DNA from: Cupriavidus basilensis
GTDB lineage: Bacteria > Pseudomonadota > Gammaproteobacteria > Burkholderiales > Burkholderiaceae
Assembly: GCF_008801925.2 (NCBI RefSeq)
Contig: NZ_CP062803.1
Location: forward strand, 3,410,001-3,474,000
Length of the DNA: 64,000 bases
Reading direction: 5' to 3'
The notes under the pieces are model-generated. The model had not been told where the DNA came from. It was given only the letters and a program-made list of their open reading frames with translations, and ran no database searches. Made by a program: the position numbers and the translations under genes. Below are positions 27,538 through 36,546 of the stretch, piece after piece; position 1 is the first letter of the stretch, and every line of letters begins with the position of its first letter.

Positions 27538-28380
27538 TCAGGCGGCCGGCGCGGGAGAATCCGCGCTCACATCGCCTTCGCTGAAGGATCGCTCGCTCTC
27601 GCGCCCTTCGTTCACCCGCACCGCGAGTTCCACTGCGTGCTGTTGCGCGCCCTGGCTCAGATGGCTTACTACCGCGCGCGCCGCCTCGGCCAGGTCGCGC
27701 CGGCTGGCGCTGGTGGCAGTGAGGGCTGGCGCAAAGCATAGCCTGGCGGTGATCGGCGGCGCCCGCAGGATCGCATCGAGCGTTTCCAGCAGGCTCAGGT
27801 CGCCAATATAGGCTGGCGCCAGCGTCGGCTGTCCCGTCGCGGCATCCAGGTAAGCCAGCCCGACCGGCTGCACCGGCAGCCCGCCCGATATCGGCGCTTG
27901 CATCAGGTTGGCATGGAACGGCAGCACGCTGCTGCCATCCGTGGTTGTGCCTTCCGGGAACACGCAGACCAGATCGCCCTGCAGCATCACATCGGTAATG
28001 GCATGCAGCACGCGATGCGCGTCGCGCTTGCGCGCGCGTTCGATGAAGATGGTGCCGGTCTGCCCGCACAGCCAGCCGATTACCGGCCAGTCGCGGATCT
28101 CGGATTTGGCGACGAAGCGCACGGGCTGCCAGCTATTGATGACGTAGATATCCAGCCATGAAATATGGTTGGACACCACCATCGCGCCATGCGGCATGGC
28201 CTGCCCCGGCTGCAGTCCCTGCACCTCGAGCATCACCCCACAGATCCGCAGCAGCCGGCGCGACCAGCGCCGGATATGCGATTGCCGCGATTCCACGCCC
28301 AGCCACGGGAACAGCACGGCACAGGTGACCAAGCCGCGCAGCAGGTGAAGGATCAGGGCGATCTTGCGCAGCCAGATCAT
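27538..28380 (-). CDS. 1-acyl-sn-glycerol-3-phosphate acyltransferase (PlsC-like)
   Basis: This 280-residue membrane-associated acyltransferase of the PlsC family probably makes phosphatidic acid from lysophosphatidic acid. It has an N-terminal hydrophobic segment (about 8-28) and the catalytic SNHISWLD motif (HX4D). GTIFIERARKRD and the FPEGTTTDGS block bind the phosphate. It lies 63 bases after the dihydroorotase-like gene and is probably the last gene of the pyr operon. An ornithine-lipid acyltransferase (OlsA-like) role is an alternative. Confidence 0.88.
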   Translation of the reverse strand: MIWLRKIALILHLLRGLVTCAVLFPWLGVESRQSHIRRWSRRLLRICGVMLEVQGLQPGQAMPHGAMVVSNHISWLDIYVINSWQPVRFVAKSEIRDWPVIGWLCGQTGTIFIERARKRDAHRVLHAITDVMLQGDLVCVFPEGTTTDGSSVLPFHANLMQAPISGGLPVQPVGLAYLDAATGQPTLAPAYIGDLSLLETLDAILRAPPITARLCFAPALTATSASRRDLAEAARAVVSHLSQGAQQHAVELAVRVNEGRESERSFSEGDVSADSPAPAA

Positions 28381-28443
28381 GCCAGCCCCGCTGGCGAGCT
28401 CGCTTGTACCATCTCTTCCGACTTCACTCGGGCCGGCATAGCT

Positions 28444-29718
28444 TCAGTGCAGTTCGTAGACGACGTGGCCGCCGACCACCGTGGTGCGCACGCGCCCACG
28501 CATCTCGTAGCCGAGCCACGGCGAATTCTTGCCCTGGCTCTTGAGCGCGCGCCGCTCGACCTTCCATTCCTGCTCGGGATGGAAGATGCAGATATCGGCG
28601 GCGCTGCCTGCGGTCAGCGTGCCGGCGGCCAGGCCGAGCACGCGGGCCGGCTCGGCCGTGATGCGGGCGAGCGCCTTGCCCAGCGGCACCTTGTGCTCCT
28701 CGGCCCAGCGCAGCGTCAGCGGCAGCAGCAGTTCGAGCCCGGTGGCGCCTGGCGAGGCTTCGGCGAAGGGCAGCAGCTTTTCGTCGTCGTCCACGGGGGT
28801 GTGGTCCGAGCACAGTGCGTCGATGGTGCCGTCGGCCAGCCCGGCCACGATGGCGTCGCGGTCGCGCGCGCTGCGCAGCGGCGGCGAGAAGCGCATCTGC
28901 GAGTTGAAATAGCCGATGTCCATATCGGTCAGCGACACATGATGGATGTTGACGTCGCAGGTCACCTTGAGGCCTTCGCGCTTGGCCTGGCGCACCAGCT
29001 CGATGCCCGCGGCCGACGACAGGCGGCACAGGTGCACGCGTGCGCCGCTGGCGCGCATCAGCTCGAAGATGGTGTGCAGGCGCACGGTCTCGGCAATCAC
29101 CGACATACCGGACAGGCCCAGGCGCGACGCCACGGCGCCGCTGGCGGCCACGCCGCCACCGAGGTACGGGTCTTCCGGGCGCAACCAGACCGTGAAGCCG
29201 AAGGTCTGCGCGTACTGCAGGGCGCGCAGCAGCACCTGGGTGTTGCGGATCGGCGCTTCGGCCTGCGAGAAGCCGATGCAGCCGGCCTCGGTGAGCTGCG
29301 ACATCTCGGTCAGCGTCTCGCCCTTGAGGCCCAGCGTGAGCGCGCCAAGCGGATAGACGTGGGTCTGGTTGAGCGTGCGGGCGCGATACTTGAGCATCTC
29401 GACCAGGCCGGGCTCGTCGAGCACGGGGTCAGTGTCGGGCGGGCAGACAAGGCTGGTCACGCCGCCGGCGGTGGCTGCCGCCACTTCGGATTCGAGCGTG
29501 GCCTTGTATTCATAGCCCGGCTCGCGCAGCCGCGCGGACAGGTCGACCAGGCCGGGGCAGACGATCAGCCCGCCGGCGTCGATCGTCTTGTTGGCGTGGA
29601 AGTCCGCCGGCGCGCTGCCCACGCCGACGATCTTGCCGGCGGCAATGTAGAGGTCTTGCTGCGCATCGACGTTCGCGGCCGGGTCGATCAGGCGGCCGCC
29701 CTTGATGTGGATCTTCAT
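28444..29718 (-). CDS. pyrC: Dihydroorotase-like protein lacking the HxH metal site (PyrC')
   Basis: This 424-residue protein of the dihydroorotase multifunctional-type family aligns along its full length. However, the metal-binding DxHxHxREPG motif reads D59-L-S61-A-R63-L-R-E-P-G, so both His are replaced. Later blocks are present (CDVNIHHVSLTD, SDHTPVDDDEKLLPF, GLELLLPL). In pseudomonads such PyrC' proteins are inactive as enzymes and form a large complex with aspartate transcarbamoylase. Its position next to pyrB (75 bases) points the same way. An active dihydroorotase is therefore expected elsewhere in the genome. Inactivity is inferred from the missing ligands. Confidence 0.9.
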   Translation of the reverse strand: MKIHIKGGRLIDPAANVDAQQDLYIAAGKIVGVGSAPADFHANKTIDAGGLIVCPGLVDLSARLREPGYEYKATLESEVAAATAGGVTSLVCPPDTDPVLDEPGLVEMLKYRARTLNQTHVYPLGALTLGLKGETLTEMSQLTEAGCIGFSQAEAPIRNTQVLLRALQYAQTFGFTVWLRPEDPYLGGGVAASGAVASRLGLSGMSVIAETVRLHTIFELMRASGARVHLCRLSSAAGIELVRQAKREGLKVTCDVNIHHVSLTDMDIGYFNSQMRFSPPLRSARDRDAIVAGLADGTIDALCSDHTPVDDDEKLLPFAEASPGATGLELLLPLTLRWAEEHKVPLGKALARITAEPARVLGLAAGTLTAGSAADICIFHPEQEWKVERRALKSQGKNSPWLGYEMRGRVRTTVVGGHVVYELH

Positions 29719-29793
29719 ATCGTGTCGCTTGGCTTGTATTCGGTTGTTCTGGCTTGCCTGGACCTTGTCGGTCGGGCGCTATCCGTCATGAGA

Positions 29794-30765
29794 TCAGTCG
29801 TTGTTTCCGGCCACGATGCCCATCACGGCCATGCGTACAGCAATGCCGAAGGTCACTTGGTTGAGGATCACGGACTGCGGCCCGTCGGCCACGGCGGAAT
29901 CGATCTCCACGCCACGGTTCATCGGGCCCGGGTGCATCACGATGGCATCGGGCTTGGCCAGCGCCAGACGCTCGGGCGTGAGCCCATAGGCCTTGAAGTA
30001 CTCTTGCGCCGAGGGCAGCAGCGCGCCGCTCATGCGCTCGTTCTGCAGGCGCAGCATGATCACCACGTCCACGCCCTTCATCCCCTCTTCCATATTGTGG
30101 AAGACACGCACGCCCATCTGCTCCAGCCCCGAGGGCAGCAGCGTGCGCGGCCCGATGGCGCGCACTTCGGGCACGCCCAGCGTGGTCAGCGCGTGGATGT
30201 CGGAGCGCGCCACGCGGGAGTGCAGGATGTCACCCACGATGGCGACCGTGAGATTGGTGAAATCCTTCTTGTAGTGGCGGATCGTGTACATGTCGAGCAG
30301 CCCCTGCGTGGGGTGCGCATGGCGGCCGTCACCGGCGTTGATGACATGCACATGGGGCGCGACATGCTCGGCGATCAGGTAGGGCGCGCCGGAACTGGCG
30401 TGGCGCACCACGAACATATCGGCCGACATCGCCGACAGGTTGTTGATGGTGTCGAGCAACGACTCGCCCTTGCTGGTGGACGAGGCGTTGATGTTCAGGT
30501 TGAGCACGTCCGCGGAGAGCCGCTTGGCGGCAATCTCGAAGGTGGTGCGGGTGCGCGTGGAGTTCTCGAAGAACAGGTTGAACACGCTTTTGCCGCGCAA
30601 CAGCGGCACCTTCTTCACTTCGCGGTCCGCGTCGGACAGCGAGACGAACTGGCTGGCGGTGTCGAGGATGTGCGCGACCATCTCGCGCGACAAGCCCTCG
30701 ATCGAGAGCAGATGCTTGAGCTCGCCGTTCTTGGTCAGTTGCGGGTTGCGGAACGTCTTGATCAT
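29794..30765 (-). CDS. pyrB: Aspartate carbamoyltransferase catalytic subunit
   Basis: This 323-residue enzyme condenses carbamoyl phosphate and aspartate in the second step of UMP synthesis. The carbamoyl-phosphate site [12 protein letters not shown] lies near residues 60-71, and [12 protein letters not shown] supplies the neighbouring-subunit loop. [29 protein letters not shown] and [13 protein letters not shown] are the remaining ATCase signatures. No pyrI was seen. It lies between pyrR and the pyrC' gene in one minus-strand operon. Confidence 0.97.
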   Translation of the reverse strand: MIKTFRNPQLTKNGELKHLLSIEGLSREMVAHILDTASQFVSLSDADREVKKVPLLRGKSVFNLFFENSTRTRTTFEIAAKRLSADVLNLNINASSTSKGESLLDTINNLSAMSADMFVVRHASSGAPYLIAEHVAPHVHVINAGDGRHAHPTQGLLDMYTIRHYKKDFTNLTVAIVGDILHSRVARSDIHALTTLGVPEVRAIGPRTLLPSGLEQMGVRVFHNMEEGMKGVDVVIMLRLQNERMSGALLPSAQEYFKAYGLTPERLALAKPDAIVMHPGPMNRGVEIDSAVADGPQSVILNQVTFGIAVRMAVMGIVAGNND

Positions 30766-30870
30766 GGCAGGTAGAAAGGGCCGGGCGGTGGCGTTGACTG
30801 GTCTGGGCAGGTCTGGGTCTGGCTTGCCGGCGTGCCGTTGCGGGCGCGCCGGCCGGTGGGCTGGGCAGGC

Positions 30871-31398
30871 TTAGTTGCCGGTGGCCTCGTTGGCGAAGGC
30901 AAAGCGCATGTCGGAGCCGGTGCCCTCATGCGACAGCACCAGCGTGGTCCCGGGCGGCAACGCGACTTGCGCGGCGGCAAAGTCTGCAGCCGCCGGCAGT
31001 TCGCGGCCGCCGCGATCGACCAGCACGGCCAGCGCCACGCGGGCCGGGCGGCCGTAGTCGAACAGCTCGTTGACGGCGGCGCGGATGGTGCGCCCGGTAG
31101 CCAGCACGTCGTCGATCAGCAGGATCTTGCGGTCTTGCACGTCAAAGGGCAGCGTGGTCGGCTGGGCCTGGCTATGCAGGCCCTTCTTGGCATAGTCGTC
31201 GCGGTGGAAGGCAACGTTGATGACCCCGTGGGCCGCCAGTTGCAGGTCGGCGGCCAGCCGTTCGGCAATCCAGGCGCCGCCGGAATAGATCCCGGCGACC
31301 GACCATTGCGCGCGCTCAGCCTCAGGCAGCGCGGCCTGCACCTGGTCACGCAGCGCACGGTAGAGCGCCTCGGCGTCGAGAGAGGAAGTCTGGGTCAT
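30871..31398 (-). CDS. pyrR: Bifunctional pyr regulator / uracil phosphoribosyltransferase
   Basis: This is a 175-residue phosphoribosyltransferase-fold protein. The PRPP-binding loop reads [17 protein letters not shown], and an early [12 protein letters not shown] block precedes it. The start at 31398 overlaps the ruvX stop as ATGA; the longer frame to 31638 lies within ruvX and is rejected. In Gram-positive bacteria PyrR is an RNA-binding attenuator. In betaproteobacteria its role is less certain, and no clear attenuator hairpin was found in the 105 bases before pyrB. Confidence 0.9.
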   Translation of the reverse strand: MTQTSSLDAEALYRALRDQVQAALPEAERAQWSVAGIYSGGAWIAERLAADLQLAAHGVINVAFHRDDYAKKGLHSQAQPTTLPFDVQDRKILLIDDVLATGRTIRAAVNELFDYGRPARVALAVLVDRGGRELPAAADFAAAQVALPPGTTLVLSHEGTGSDMRFAFANEATGN

Positions 31399-31832
31399 AG
31401 CGGATGCTGGTCGAAGTACTGTTGCAGGATGATGCTGGCGGCCTCGGCGTCGAGCGCGCCCTTGCGGGCGCCGGCCATCTCGGCGGCGATCGACGTGTAG
31501 CTTTCGTCCACCCAGGCCACCGGCAGGCCAAAACGGCCGTTCAACTGATTGCCGAAGCGGCGTGCGAGCCGCATCGAGGGCTGCTGGCTGCCGTCCGGAT
31601 TGGTGGGCATGCCCACCACCAGCTGCACCGGCGCCCATTCGTCGATCAGCGCGGTCACCGCCTCGAAGCGGCCTTCCACGGTGATATTGGGGATGATGAC
31701 GAGTGCACGGGCCTCGCGCGTGACAAAGTTGCCAAGCGCAACACCAATCTTCTTTTCGCCGTAATCGAAGGCCAGGACGGTGCCGTCGGAGGGCAACTGG
31801 CGCGGTGCTGGCGTCGCTTCGTCGTCAGGCAT
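31395..31832 (-). CDS. ruvX: Pre-16S rRNA processing RNase YqgF / RuvX
   Basis: This is a 145-residue RNase H-like protein of the YqgF family, implicated in 16S rRNA 5' end maturation and also proposed as a Holliday-junction resolvase. [14 protein letters not shown] is the first conserved acidic motif, [10 protein letters not shown] the middle block, and [12 protein letters not shown] the third. The start at 31832 is chosen because the upstream extension to 31892 would run back through the yqgE gene. It overlaps yqgE by 8 bases and pyrR by 4. Confidence 0.92.
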   Translation of the reverse strand: MPDDEATPAPRQLPSDGTVLAFDYGEKKIGVALGNFVTREARALVIIPNITVEGRFEAVTALIDEWAPVQLVVGMPTNPDGSQQPSMRLARRFGNQLNGRFGLPVAWVDESYTSIAAEMAGARKGALDAEAASIILQQYFDQHPL

Positions 31833-32397
31833 GCCCAGCCTCGCCCGAGAGCATGGTGAAGTCGATGCCCAACAGGCGTATGGCGGCGGCAAAGCGTTCC
31901 TCGGGGGGCACGCTGAAGATGATTTCGGGATCGGCCTGGACAGTCAGCCAGCCATTGCGGCTGAGTTCTTCCTCCAGCTGCCCCGCGCCCCAACCGGCAT
32001 AGCCGAGCGTGAGCAGGAAGCGTTGCGGGCCGCTGCCGTTGGCCACGGCCTCCAGCACGTCCTTGGAGGTGGTCATCTCGAGTCCGCCGGGTACGGCCAG
32101 CGACGAGACATAGATGCCAACCGGATCATGCAGCACGAAACCGCGCTCGGTCTGCACCGGCCCGCCGAAATAGACAGGCTGCTGCGCCACCGGCTGGATC
32201 TCCAGCTTGAGGTCGATCTTGTCGAACAGGGTGGCCATATCGATGTCGATAGGCCGATTGATCACCAGGCCCAGCGCGCCGCGGTCGTTGTGCTCGCACA
32301 AGTAGACGACGGAACCCGAAAAAGTCGGGTCTGCCATGCCGGGCATGGCAATCAGGAACTGATTGGTGAGGTTGATTGGGGCTTCCAGCGTCGCCAT
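31825..32397 (-). CDS. YqgE/AlgH family protein (UPF0301)
   Basis: This 190-residue protein is of the widespread DUF179 family, known as AlgH in pseudomonads and YqgE in E. coli. [20 protein letters not shown] at the N-terminus, [27 protein letters not shown] and [12 protein letters not shown] are the family blocks. Its molecular role is not settled. It is regularly found next to ruvX/yqgF, as here, where the two genes overlap. It probably starts the yqgE-ruvX-pyrR-pyrB-pyrC' transcript. Confidence 0.93.
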   Translation of the reverse strand: MATLEAPINLTNQFLIAMPGMADPTFSGSVVYLCEHNDRGALGLVINRPIDIDMATLFDKIDLKLEIQPVAQQPVYFGGPVQTERGFVLHDPVGIYVSSLAVPGGLEMTTSKDVLEAVANGSGPQRFLLTLGYAGWGAGQLEEELSRNGWLTVQADPEIIFSVPPEERFAAAIRLLGIDFTMLSGEAGHA

Positions 32398-32534
32398 TCC
32401 TGCATTTTATCAAATCGTTGCCATCCGTCCGGAAAAGATTCGCGGAATGCCGCAACGCAACATTCCGATGCTTATCCGGTGCGCTTGCTTGCTGGCCTCT
32501 GTGCCAGCGTCGTTGCTCGCTTGCTGCCGCCTGC

Positions 32535-33248
32535 CTATTCCTTGCGCGTCAGGGCGGCCAGGTCTTCCGGCGTCAGCCAGCGCCAGTCTCCCAGCGCCAG
32601 GGTCGGCTCCAGCACCAGCCCGCCGATGGCGCTGCGGTGCAGGGCTTCCACATGGTTGCCAGCCGCAGCCACCATGCGCTTGACCTGGTGGTACTTGCCC
32701 TCGGTCAGGCTAAGGCGCAGGCTGCGTTCGCCGGTAGCCTCGCAAGCGGCCGCCGCGATCGGGGCCGGCTCGTCCTCCAGCTGCACGCCCGCCACCAACG
32801 CATCGACCTGCTCTTGGGTGACCGGCTCGGCGGTCGTCACTTCGTAGACCTTGGGCACCTTCTTCTTGGGCGAGGTCTGGGCGTGGATGAACTGGCCATC
32901 GTCCGAGAGCAGCAGCAGGCCGGTGGTGTCCTGGTCCAGCCGCCCGACCGCCTGCACCTCGCGCTGGCGCAGCGGCACCGGCAGCAGGTTGTACACGCTG
33001 GGGTGGTGGCGCGGGCGCTGCGAGCATTCGTAGCCCACCGGCTTGTTCAGCAGGATGTAGGCCTTGGTGTGGCCGATCCATTCCTCGCCGTCCACGGTCA
33101 GGCGCAGGCCATCGACCTCGAACTTGGCGCCCGGATCCTCGCACAGGACGCCATCGACCTCCACCAGGCCGGCCCCGATCAGGTCGCCGCAATAGCGGCG
33201 GGTGCCGAAGCCTTGGGATTGGAGGATGCGGTCGAGTGTCATGGCCAT
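32535..33248 (-). CDS. rsuA: 16S rRNA pseudouridine(516) synthase
   Basis: This is a 237-residue RsuA-family pseudouridine synthase. A short S4-like N-terminal domain (about 3-48) is followed by AYILLNKPVGYECS and the catalytic GRLDQDTTGLLLLSDDG motif, in which the first Asp is the nucleophile. EGKYHQVKRMVAAAGNHV is the conserved C-terminal block. RsuA modifies U516 of 16S rRNA; sister enzymes RluE/RluF share the fold, so the exact site is by best match. It is divergent from the photolyase across 168 bases. Confidence 0.88.
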   Translation of the reverse strand: MAMTLDRILQSQGFGTRRYCGDLIGAGLVEVDGVLCEDPGAKFEVDGLRLTVDGEEWIGHTKAYILLNKPVGYECSQRPRHHPSVYNLLPVPLRQREVQAVGRLDQDTTGLLLLSDDGQFIHAQTSPKKKVPKVYEVTTAEPVTQEQVDALVAGVQLEDEPAPIAAAACEATGERSLRLSLTEGKYHQVKRMVAAAGNHVEALHRSAIGGLVLEPTLALGDWRWLTPEDLAALTRKE

Positions 33249-33416
33249 GGCTTGCTTCTTGATATCTGGATTACTGGATTACGGAAATACGGGCTGGCTG
33301 TTCGGCGCCGGGGACAACACTGGCCGGCATGCCGGACCAGCCCGCGCGCGCGGCGCATGCCTGGCGCTATGGTAGGGTAACAGGCTTCGCCAGCCCAACT
33401 TCCGGAGCGTCCGATC

Positions 33417-34967
33417 TTGCCCCCATCCCCCGCCGACACCCGCCAACCCTATCGGATCGACCGGCAGTTCGAGCGCGGCCTGGTCTGGTTCCGGCGCGAC
33501 CTGCGCGCCGACGATCACGCGGCGCTGCATTATGCCCTCAAGCACTGCCGCCAGGTATGGTGCGTCTTCGTCTTCGACCGCGAGATCCTGGATCCGCTGC
33601 TGGCGCGCGGCCTGGCGGCCGACCGCCGGGTGGCGTTCATCCTGGCCTCGCTGGCCCCGCTGGACGAAGCGCTGCGCGCGGCCGGCGGCGGCCTGATCGT
33701 GCTGCACGGCCACGCGCGCGCGGCCATTCCCGAGCTGGCCGCCGAACTCGGCGTCACCGCCGTGTTTGCCAACCACGACTATGAGCCCGCCTCGCTGGCC
33801 CGCGATGCCGAAGTCAGGCAGGTGCTGGCGGGCCAGTCCTGCGCCTGCTTCAGCTTCAAGGACCAGGTGATCTTTGAGCGGGATGAGATCCTGACCGGCC
33901 AGGGCAAGCCCTTCTCGGTCTTCACGCCATACAAGAACGCCTGGCTCAAGGCCTTGCTGCCGTTCGACCTCAAGCCCTACCCGGTCGAGCCTTATCTGAA
34001 GTCACTGGCCGCTCCGCCGAAGGCTTACGTGCGGCCACTGCCCACGCTGGAGGCACTGGGCTTCGCCCCCTCCAACCTGGCCGAGATCGCCATGCCCACC
34101 GGCAGCGCCGGCGCCCACGCGCTGTTCGACGAGTTCTGCGAGCGCATGGGCGACTACGCGCGCCGGCGCGACTTCCCCGCTCTGCGCGGGCCGAGCTACC
34201 TGTCTGTACACCTGCGCTTTGGCACCCTGTCGATCCGCACGCTCGCCCGCACTGCCCACGCCGCCACGCTGCGCGGCGGCGCCGAGAGCGCCGGCGCCGC
34301 CACCTGGCTGTCGGAGCTGATCTGGCGCGATTTCTACTTCATGATCCTGCACCACCACCCCCGGGTCGCCGCGGGACATGCCTTCCACCCCGCCTACGAT
34401 GCCATCCGCTGGGTCAATGGCGACACCGGCGAGCGCTACTTCCAGGCCTGGTGCGACGCCAGGACCGGCTACCCGCTGGTGGACGCCGCCATGCTGCAGA
34501 TCCGGCAAAGCGGATACATGCACAACCGGCTGCGCATGGTGGTAGCGAGCTTCCTGGTGAAGGACCTCGGCGTGGACTGGCGGCGCGGCGAACAGTACTT
34601 CGCCGACCAGCTCAACGACTTCGACTTCTCCGCCAACAACGGCGGCTGGCAGTGGGCCGCCTCCACCGGCTGCGATGCCCAGCCCTACTTCCGCATCTTC
34701 AACCCGACCACGCAGTCCGAGAAATTCGACCCGCAGGGACGATTTATCAGGAAATACCTGCCGCAACTCGCGCGCCTGCCGGACAAGTACATACATGCAC
34801 CCTGGACAGCCTCGGAGGATGTGTTGCTCGCAGCCGGGGTCAAGCTAGGGGAAAACTATCCGCGGCCGATCGTGCAACACGACGTGGCCCGCAAGGAGAC
34901 CCTGGCGCGGTATGCGGTAGTGAAGGAAAAACAAGGAACCGACTCTGCACAGTCCGAGCGCGACTGA
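33417..34967 (+). CDS. phrB: Deoxyribodipyrimidine photolyase (class I CPD type)
   Basis: This 516-residue flavoprotein repairs UV-induced cyclobutane pyrimidine dimers using light. The N-terminal alpha/beta antenna domain starts GLVWFRRDLRADDHAAL. The FAD-binding C-terminal domain has LRFGTLSIRTLAR, SELIWRDFYFMIL, TGYPLVDAAMLQ, and WASTGCDAQPYFRIFNP followed by FIRKYLP, all typical of class I photolyases. The start codon is a TTG at 33417 with GGAG about ten bases before it; no nearby in-frame ATG precedes the conserved part. The stop is followed by a strong hairpin at 35004. Confidence 0.94.
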   Translation: MPPSPADTRQPYRIDRQFERGLVWFRRDLRADDHAALHYALKHCRQVWCVFVFDREILDPLLARGLAADRRVAFILASLAPLDEALRAAGGGLIVLHGHARAAIPELAAELGVTAVFANHDYEPASLARDAEVRQVLAGQSCACFSFKDQVIFERDEILTGQGKPFSVFTPYKNAWLKALLPFDLKPYPVEPYLKSLAAPPKAYVRPLPTLEALGFAPSNLAEIAMPTGSAGAHALFDEFCERMGDYARRRDFPALRGPSYLSVHLRFGTLSIRTLARTAHAATLRGGAESAGAATWLSELIWRDFYFMILHHHPRVAAGHAFHPAYDAIRWVNGDTGERYFQAWCDARTGYPLVDAAMLQIRQSGYMHNRLRMVVASFLVKDLGVDWRRGEQYFADQLNDFDFSANNGGWQWAASTGCDAQPYFRIFNPTTQSEKFDPQGRFIRKYLPQLARLPDKYIHAPWTASEDVLLAAGVKLGENYPRPIVQHDVARKETLARYAVVKEKQGTDSAQSERD

Positions 34968-35003
34968 GAACCGACGCGTCGTAAGTGACGATTCGTTGCG
35001 GCC

Positions 35004-35032
35004 GTGATTCCCGCCCGGAGGGCGGGAATCAC
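35004..35032 (+). terminator. Strong hairpin after the photolyase gene
   Basis: Arms of 13 bases (35004-35016 and 35020-35032) pair perfectly around a GGA loop. No T-run follows, so it may be a transcript 3' end or part of the repeat block that starts 45 bases later rather than a classic intrinsic terminator. Confidence 0.6.
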
Positions 35033-35075
35033 CCAAGCGCGATGCGAAGCGAGCCGTCAAGGTTCACCTAGGCCG

Positions 35076-35207
35076 TATGGGGCGCCTCGGGATTCGGCGA
35101 AAAGAGCGGAAAAGAGGGACCCATGTCTGAGTATCGCCTTAAGGCGATGCGAGTTTGGGTCCCGGCCGCTCTTTTCGTCGAAGCCCGAGGGGGTAGTCGC
35201 CCCATCC
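35076..35207. repeat. Long imperfect inverted repeat
   Basis: The arms at about 35076-35123 and 35156-35207 are near-complementary over roughly 48 bases. Shared stretches include GAAAAGAGCGG, GGGACCCA and TATGGGGCG/ATGGGGCG. The central spacer contains a perfect 16-base palindrome, ATCGCCTTAAGGCGAT (35133-35148). There is no gene. It looks like a mobile palindromic intergenic element rather than a terminator. Similar short ORF-like frames in this stretch are not genes. Confidence 0.8.
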
Positions 35208-35222
35208 GGCGCGCCTTCTTTG

Positions 35223-35272
35223 CCTACTTTCTTGGCAAGACAAGAAAGTAGGTCGCCGCCCCGCAGGGGCGG
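35223..35272. repeat. Two further hairpins of the intergenic repeat block
   Basis: A 12-base stem (CCTACTTTCTTG at 35223-35234 with its complement at 35241-35252) has a six-base loop. It is followed by a 7-base GC stem (35256-35262 with 35266-35272). Together with the inverted repeat just before, they form a compact structured unit of about 200 bases lying between phrB and hemY. Confidence 0.75.
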
Positions 35273-35352
35273 TGAAACTGCAGTTGAAGTTGCGGATAAT
35301 CCCTTGACGTCGAAGCTAATTTTGCAGTTGACATCAACCCCAACCCACCCCC

Positions 35353-36543
35353 TCAAGCCGCCAAAATCGCACTCTCCCGATAATGCCGCTGCGCCTCCTC
35401 AGGCCGCTCGGTCTCCTCAAACATCTTAGCCAACGCCAGATGCGCCCGAACCCGCAGCCTGCGCTGCAGGTCAGCATCCGCATACTTCAATGCCCGCTCA
35501 AAGCTGGACTGCGCCTTGCCCCACAGCTTCTCGCCCAGGCACAACACGCCTAGCGTGAAGTAGAGATCCGCATCCGCCGGATGCTGCGTCAGCCATTTCT
35601 CGGCCTGCTGAATCTGCGGCAGCGCACGTCCTGGCTCCGCGCATTCGGCATAGCGCAAGACCAGCCGGCTATCCCAGTTGACCTTGAGCGCGTCCTCCAC
35701 GATCTTGCGCGCTTCATCCTGACGGCCCAGTGCCGCGAAATAGCGCGCAGCAGGCTCGGCAATGCGGGCCGCGCGGCGTTCGTCGGTGGACAACGAACGC
35801 CAGAAATCCTGCAGGCCCTGCACGTCGTGGCGGCGCTCCTCCAGCAGGGCTTCGCAGGCCAGTTGCTTGAGGCGCAGCGCCAGCACAGGATGCAGGGCGT
35901 TGCGCTTTTCCAGCGAGCGCGCCAGGCGCAGGACTTCTGTCCAGTTCTTCAGGTGCTGGTGGGCACGCAGCGCGATGCGCTGCACATGAATCTGGCGCGC
36001 CCCCTGGGCCTGCAGCTGCGCGATGGTCTCCAGCGCGCCTTCGGCATCGCGCGCGTCGACCAGCAACTCGGCCATCGACACCAGCCGGGCCTGCTCACGC
36101 TCAGGATCGGTCACCTGCGCCATCCACGCGTCGCGCCGCTCGGTTTCCTGCATGCGGTGCGCCGCGCGGGCGCCGATCAGGGCCGCCGTCTGGGCCTGCT
36201 CGGGCCAGGCCTGGGCCTCGCGCGCGGTACGCTCGGCACGGGCAAAGCGGCCGGCGAACAGGTTCTCGATGGACTCGCGCAGAGCCGCTTGCGCACGGTT
36301 CATGCGGCTGCGCTCGCGGTAGGCTGCCGCACGCGCCGGCATCTCGGACAGATGGCGCGCGGTGCTGAGGATGGTCCAGACCACGAAGAACGCCAGCAAC
36401 AGCAGGGCCAGCGCCAGGTTCAGCGACAGTTCAACCCGGTAAGGCGGGTAGAACAGAACCAGGTTGCTCTGGTTGAATTGCGTGAACAACGCGAGCCCGA
36501 CGGCACCGCCAAACAGGATAGCTACCCAGAAAAGAAGCCGCAT
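35353..36543 (-). CDS. hemY: HemY, heme-biosynthesis-associated TPR membrane protein
   Basis: This is a 396-residue inner-membrane protein. Two hydrophobic helices lie at the N-terminus (about 3-20 and 40-62). A long Ala/Glu/Arg-rich helical region follows with TPR-like repeats, ending in a typical LAKMFEETERPEEAQRHY unit. This is the proteobacterial HemY family, found downstream of hemC-hemD-hemX; it is not the Gram-positive protoporphyrinogen oxidase of the same name. Its role in tetrapyrrole metabolism is by association. It follows the hemDX stop by 3 bases. Confidence 0.9.
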   Translation of the reverse strand: MRLLFWVAILFGGAVGLALFTQFNQSNLVLFYPPYRVELSLNLALALLLLAFFVVWTILSTARHLSEMPARAAAYRERSRMNRAQAALRESIENLFAGRFARAERTAREAQAWPEQAQTAALIGARAAHRMQETERRDAWMAQVTDPEREQARLVSMAELLVDARDAEGALETIAQLQAQGARQIHVQRIALRAHQHLKNWTEVLRLARSLEKRNALHPVLALRLKQLACEALLEERRHDVQGLQDFWRSLSTDERRAARIAEPAARYFAALGRQDEARKIVEDALKVNWDSRLVLRYAECAEPGRALPQIQQAEKWLTQHPADADLYFTLGVLCLGEKLWGKAQSSFERALKYADADLQRRLRVRAHLALAKMFEETERPEEAQRHYRESAILAA

Positions 36544-36546
36544 GCG

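Noticed and set aside
28165..30774. An 869-codon plus-strand open frame
   Set aside because: It lies opposite pyrC' and pyrB, is rich in His/Gln/Arg/Gly, and has no domain. It is an antisense shadow of GC-rich genes.
35076..35207. Reading the inverted repeat as a simple terminator
   Set aside because: Arms of nearly 50 bases with a separate palindrome at the centre and no T-run are unlike intrinsic terminators.
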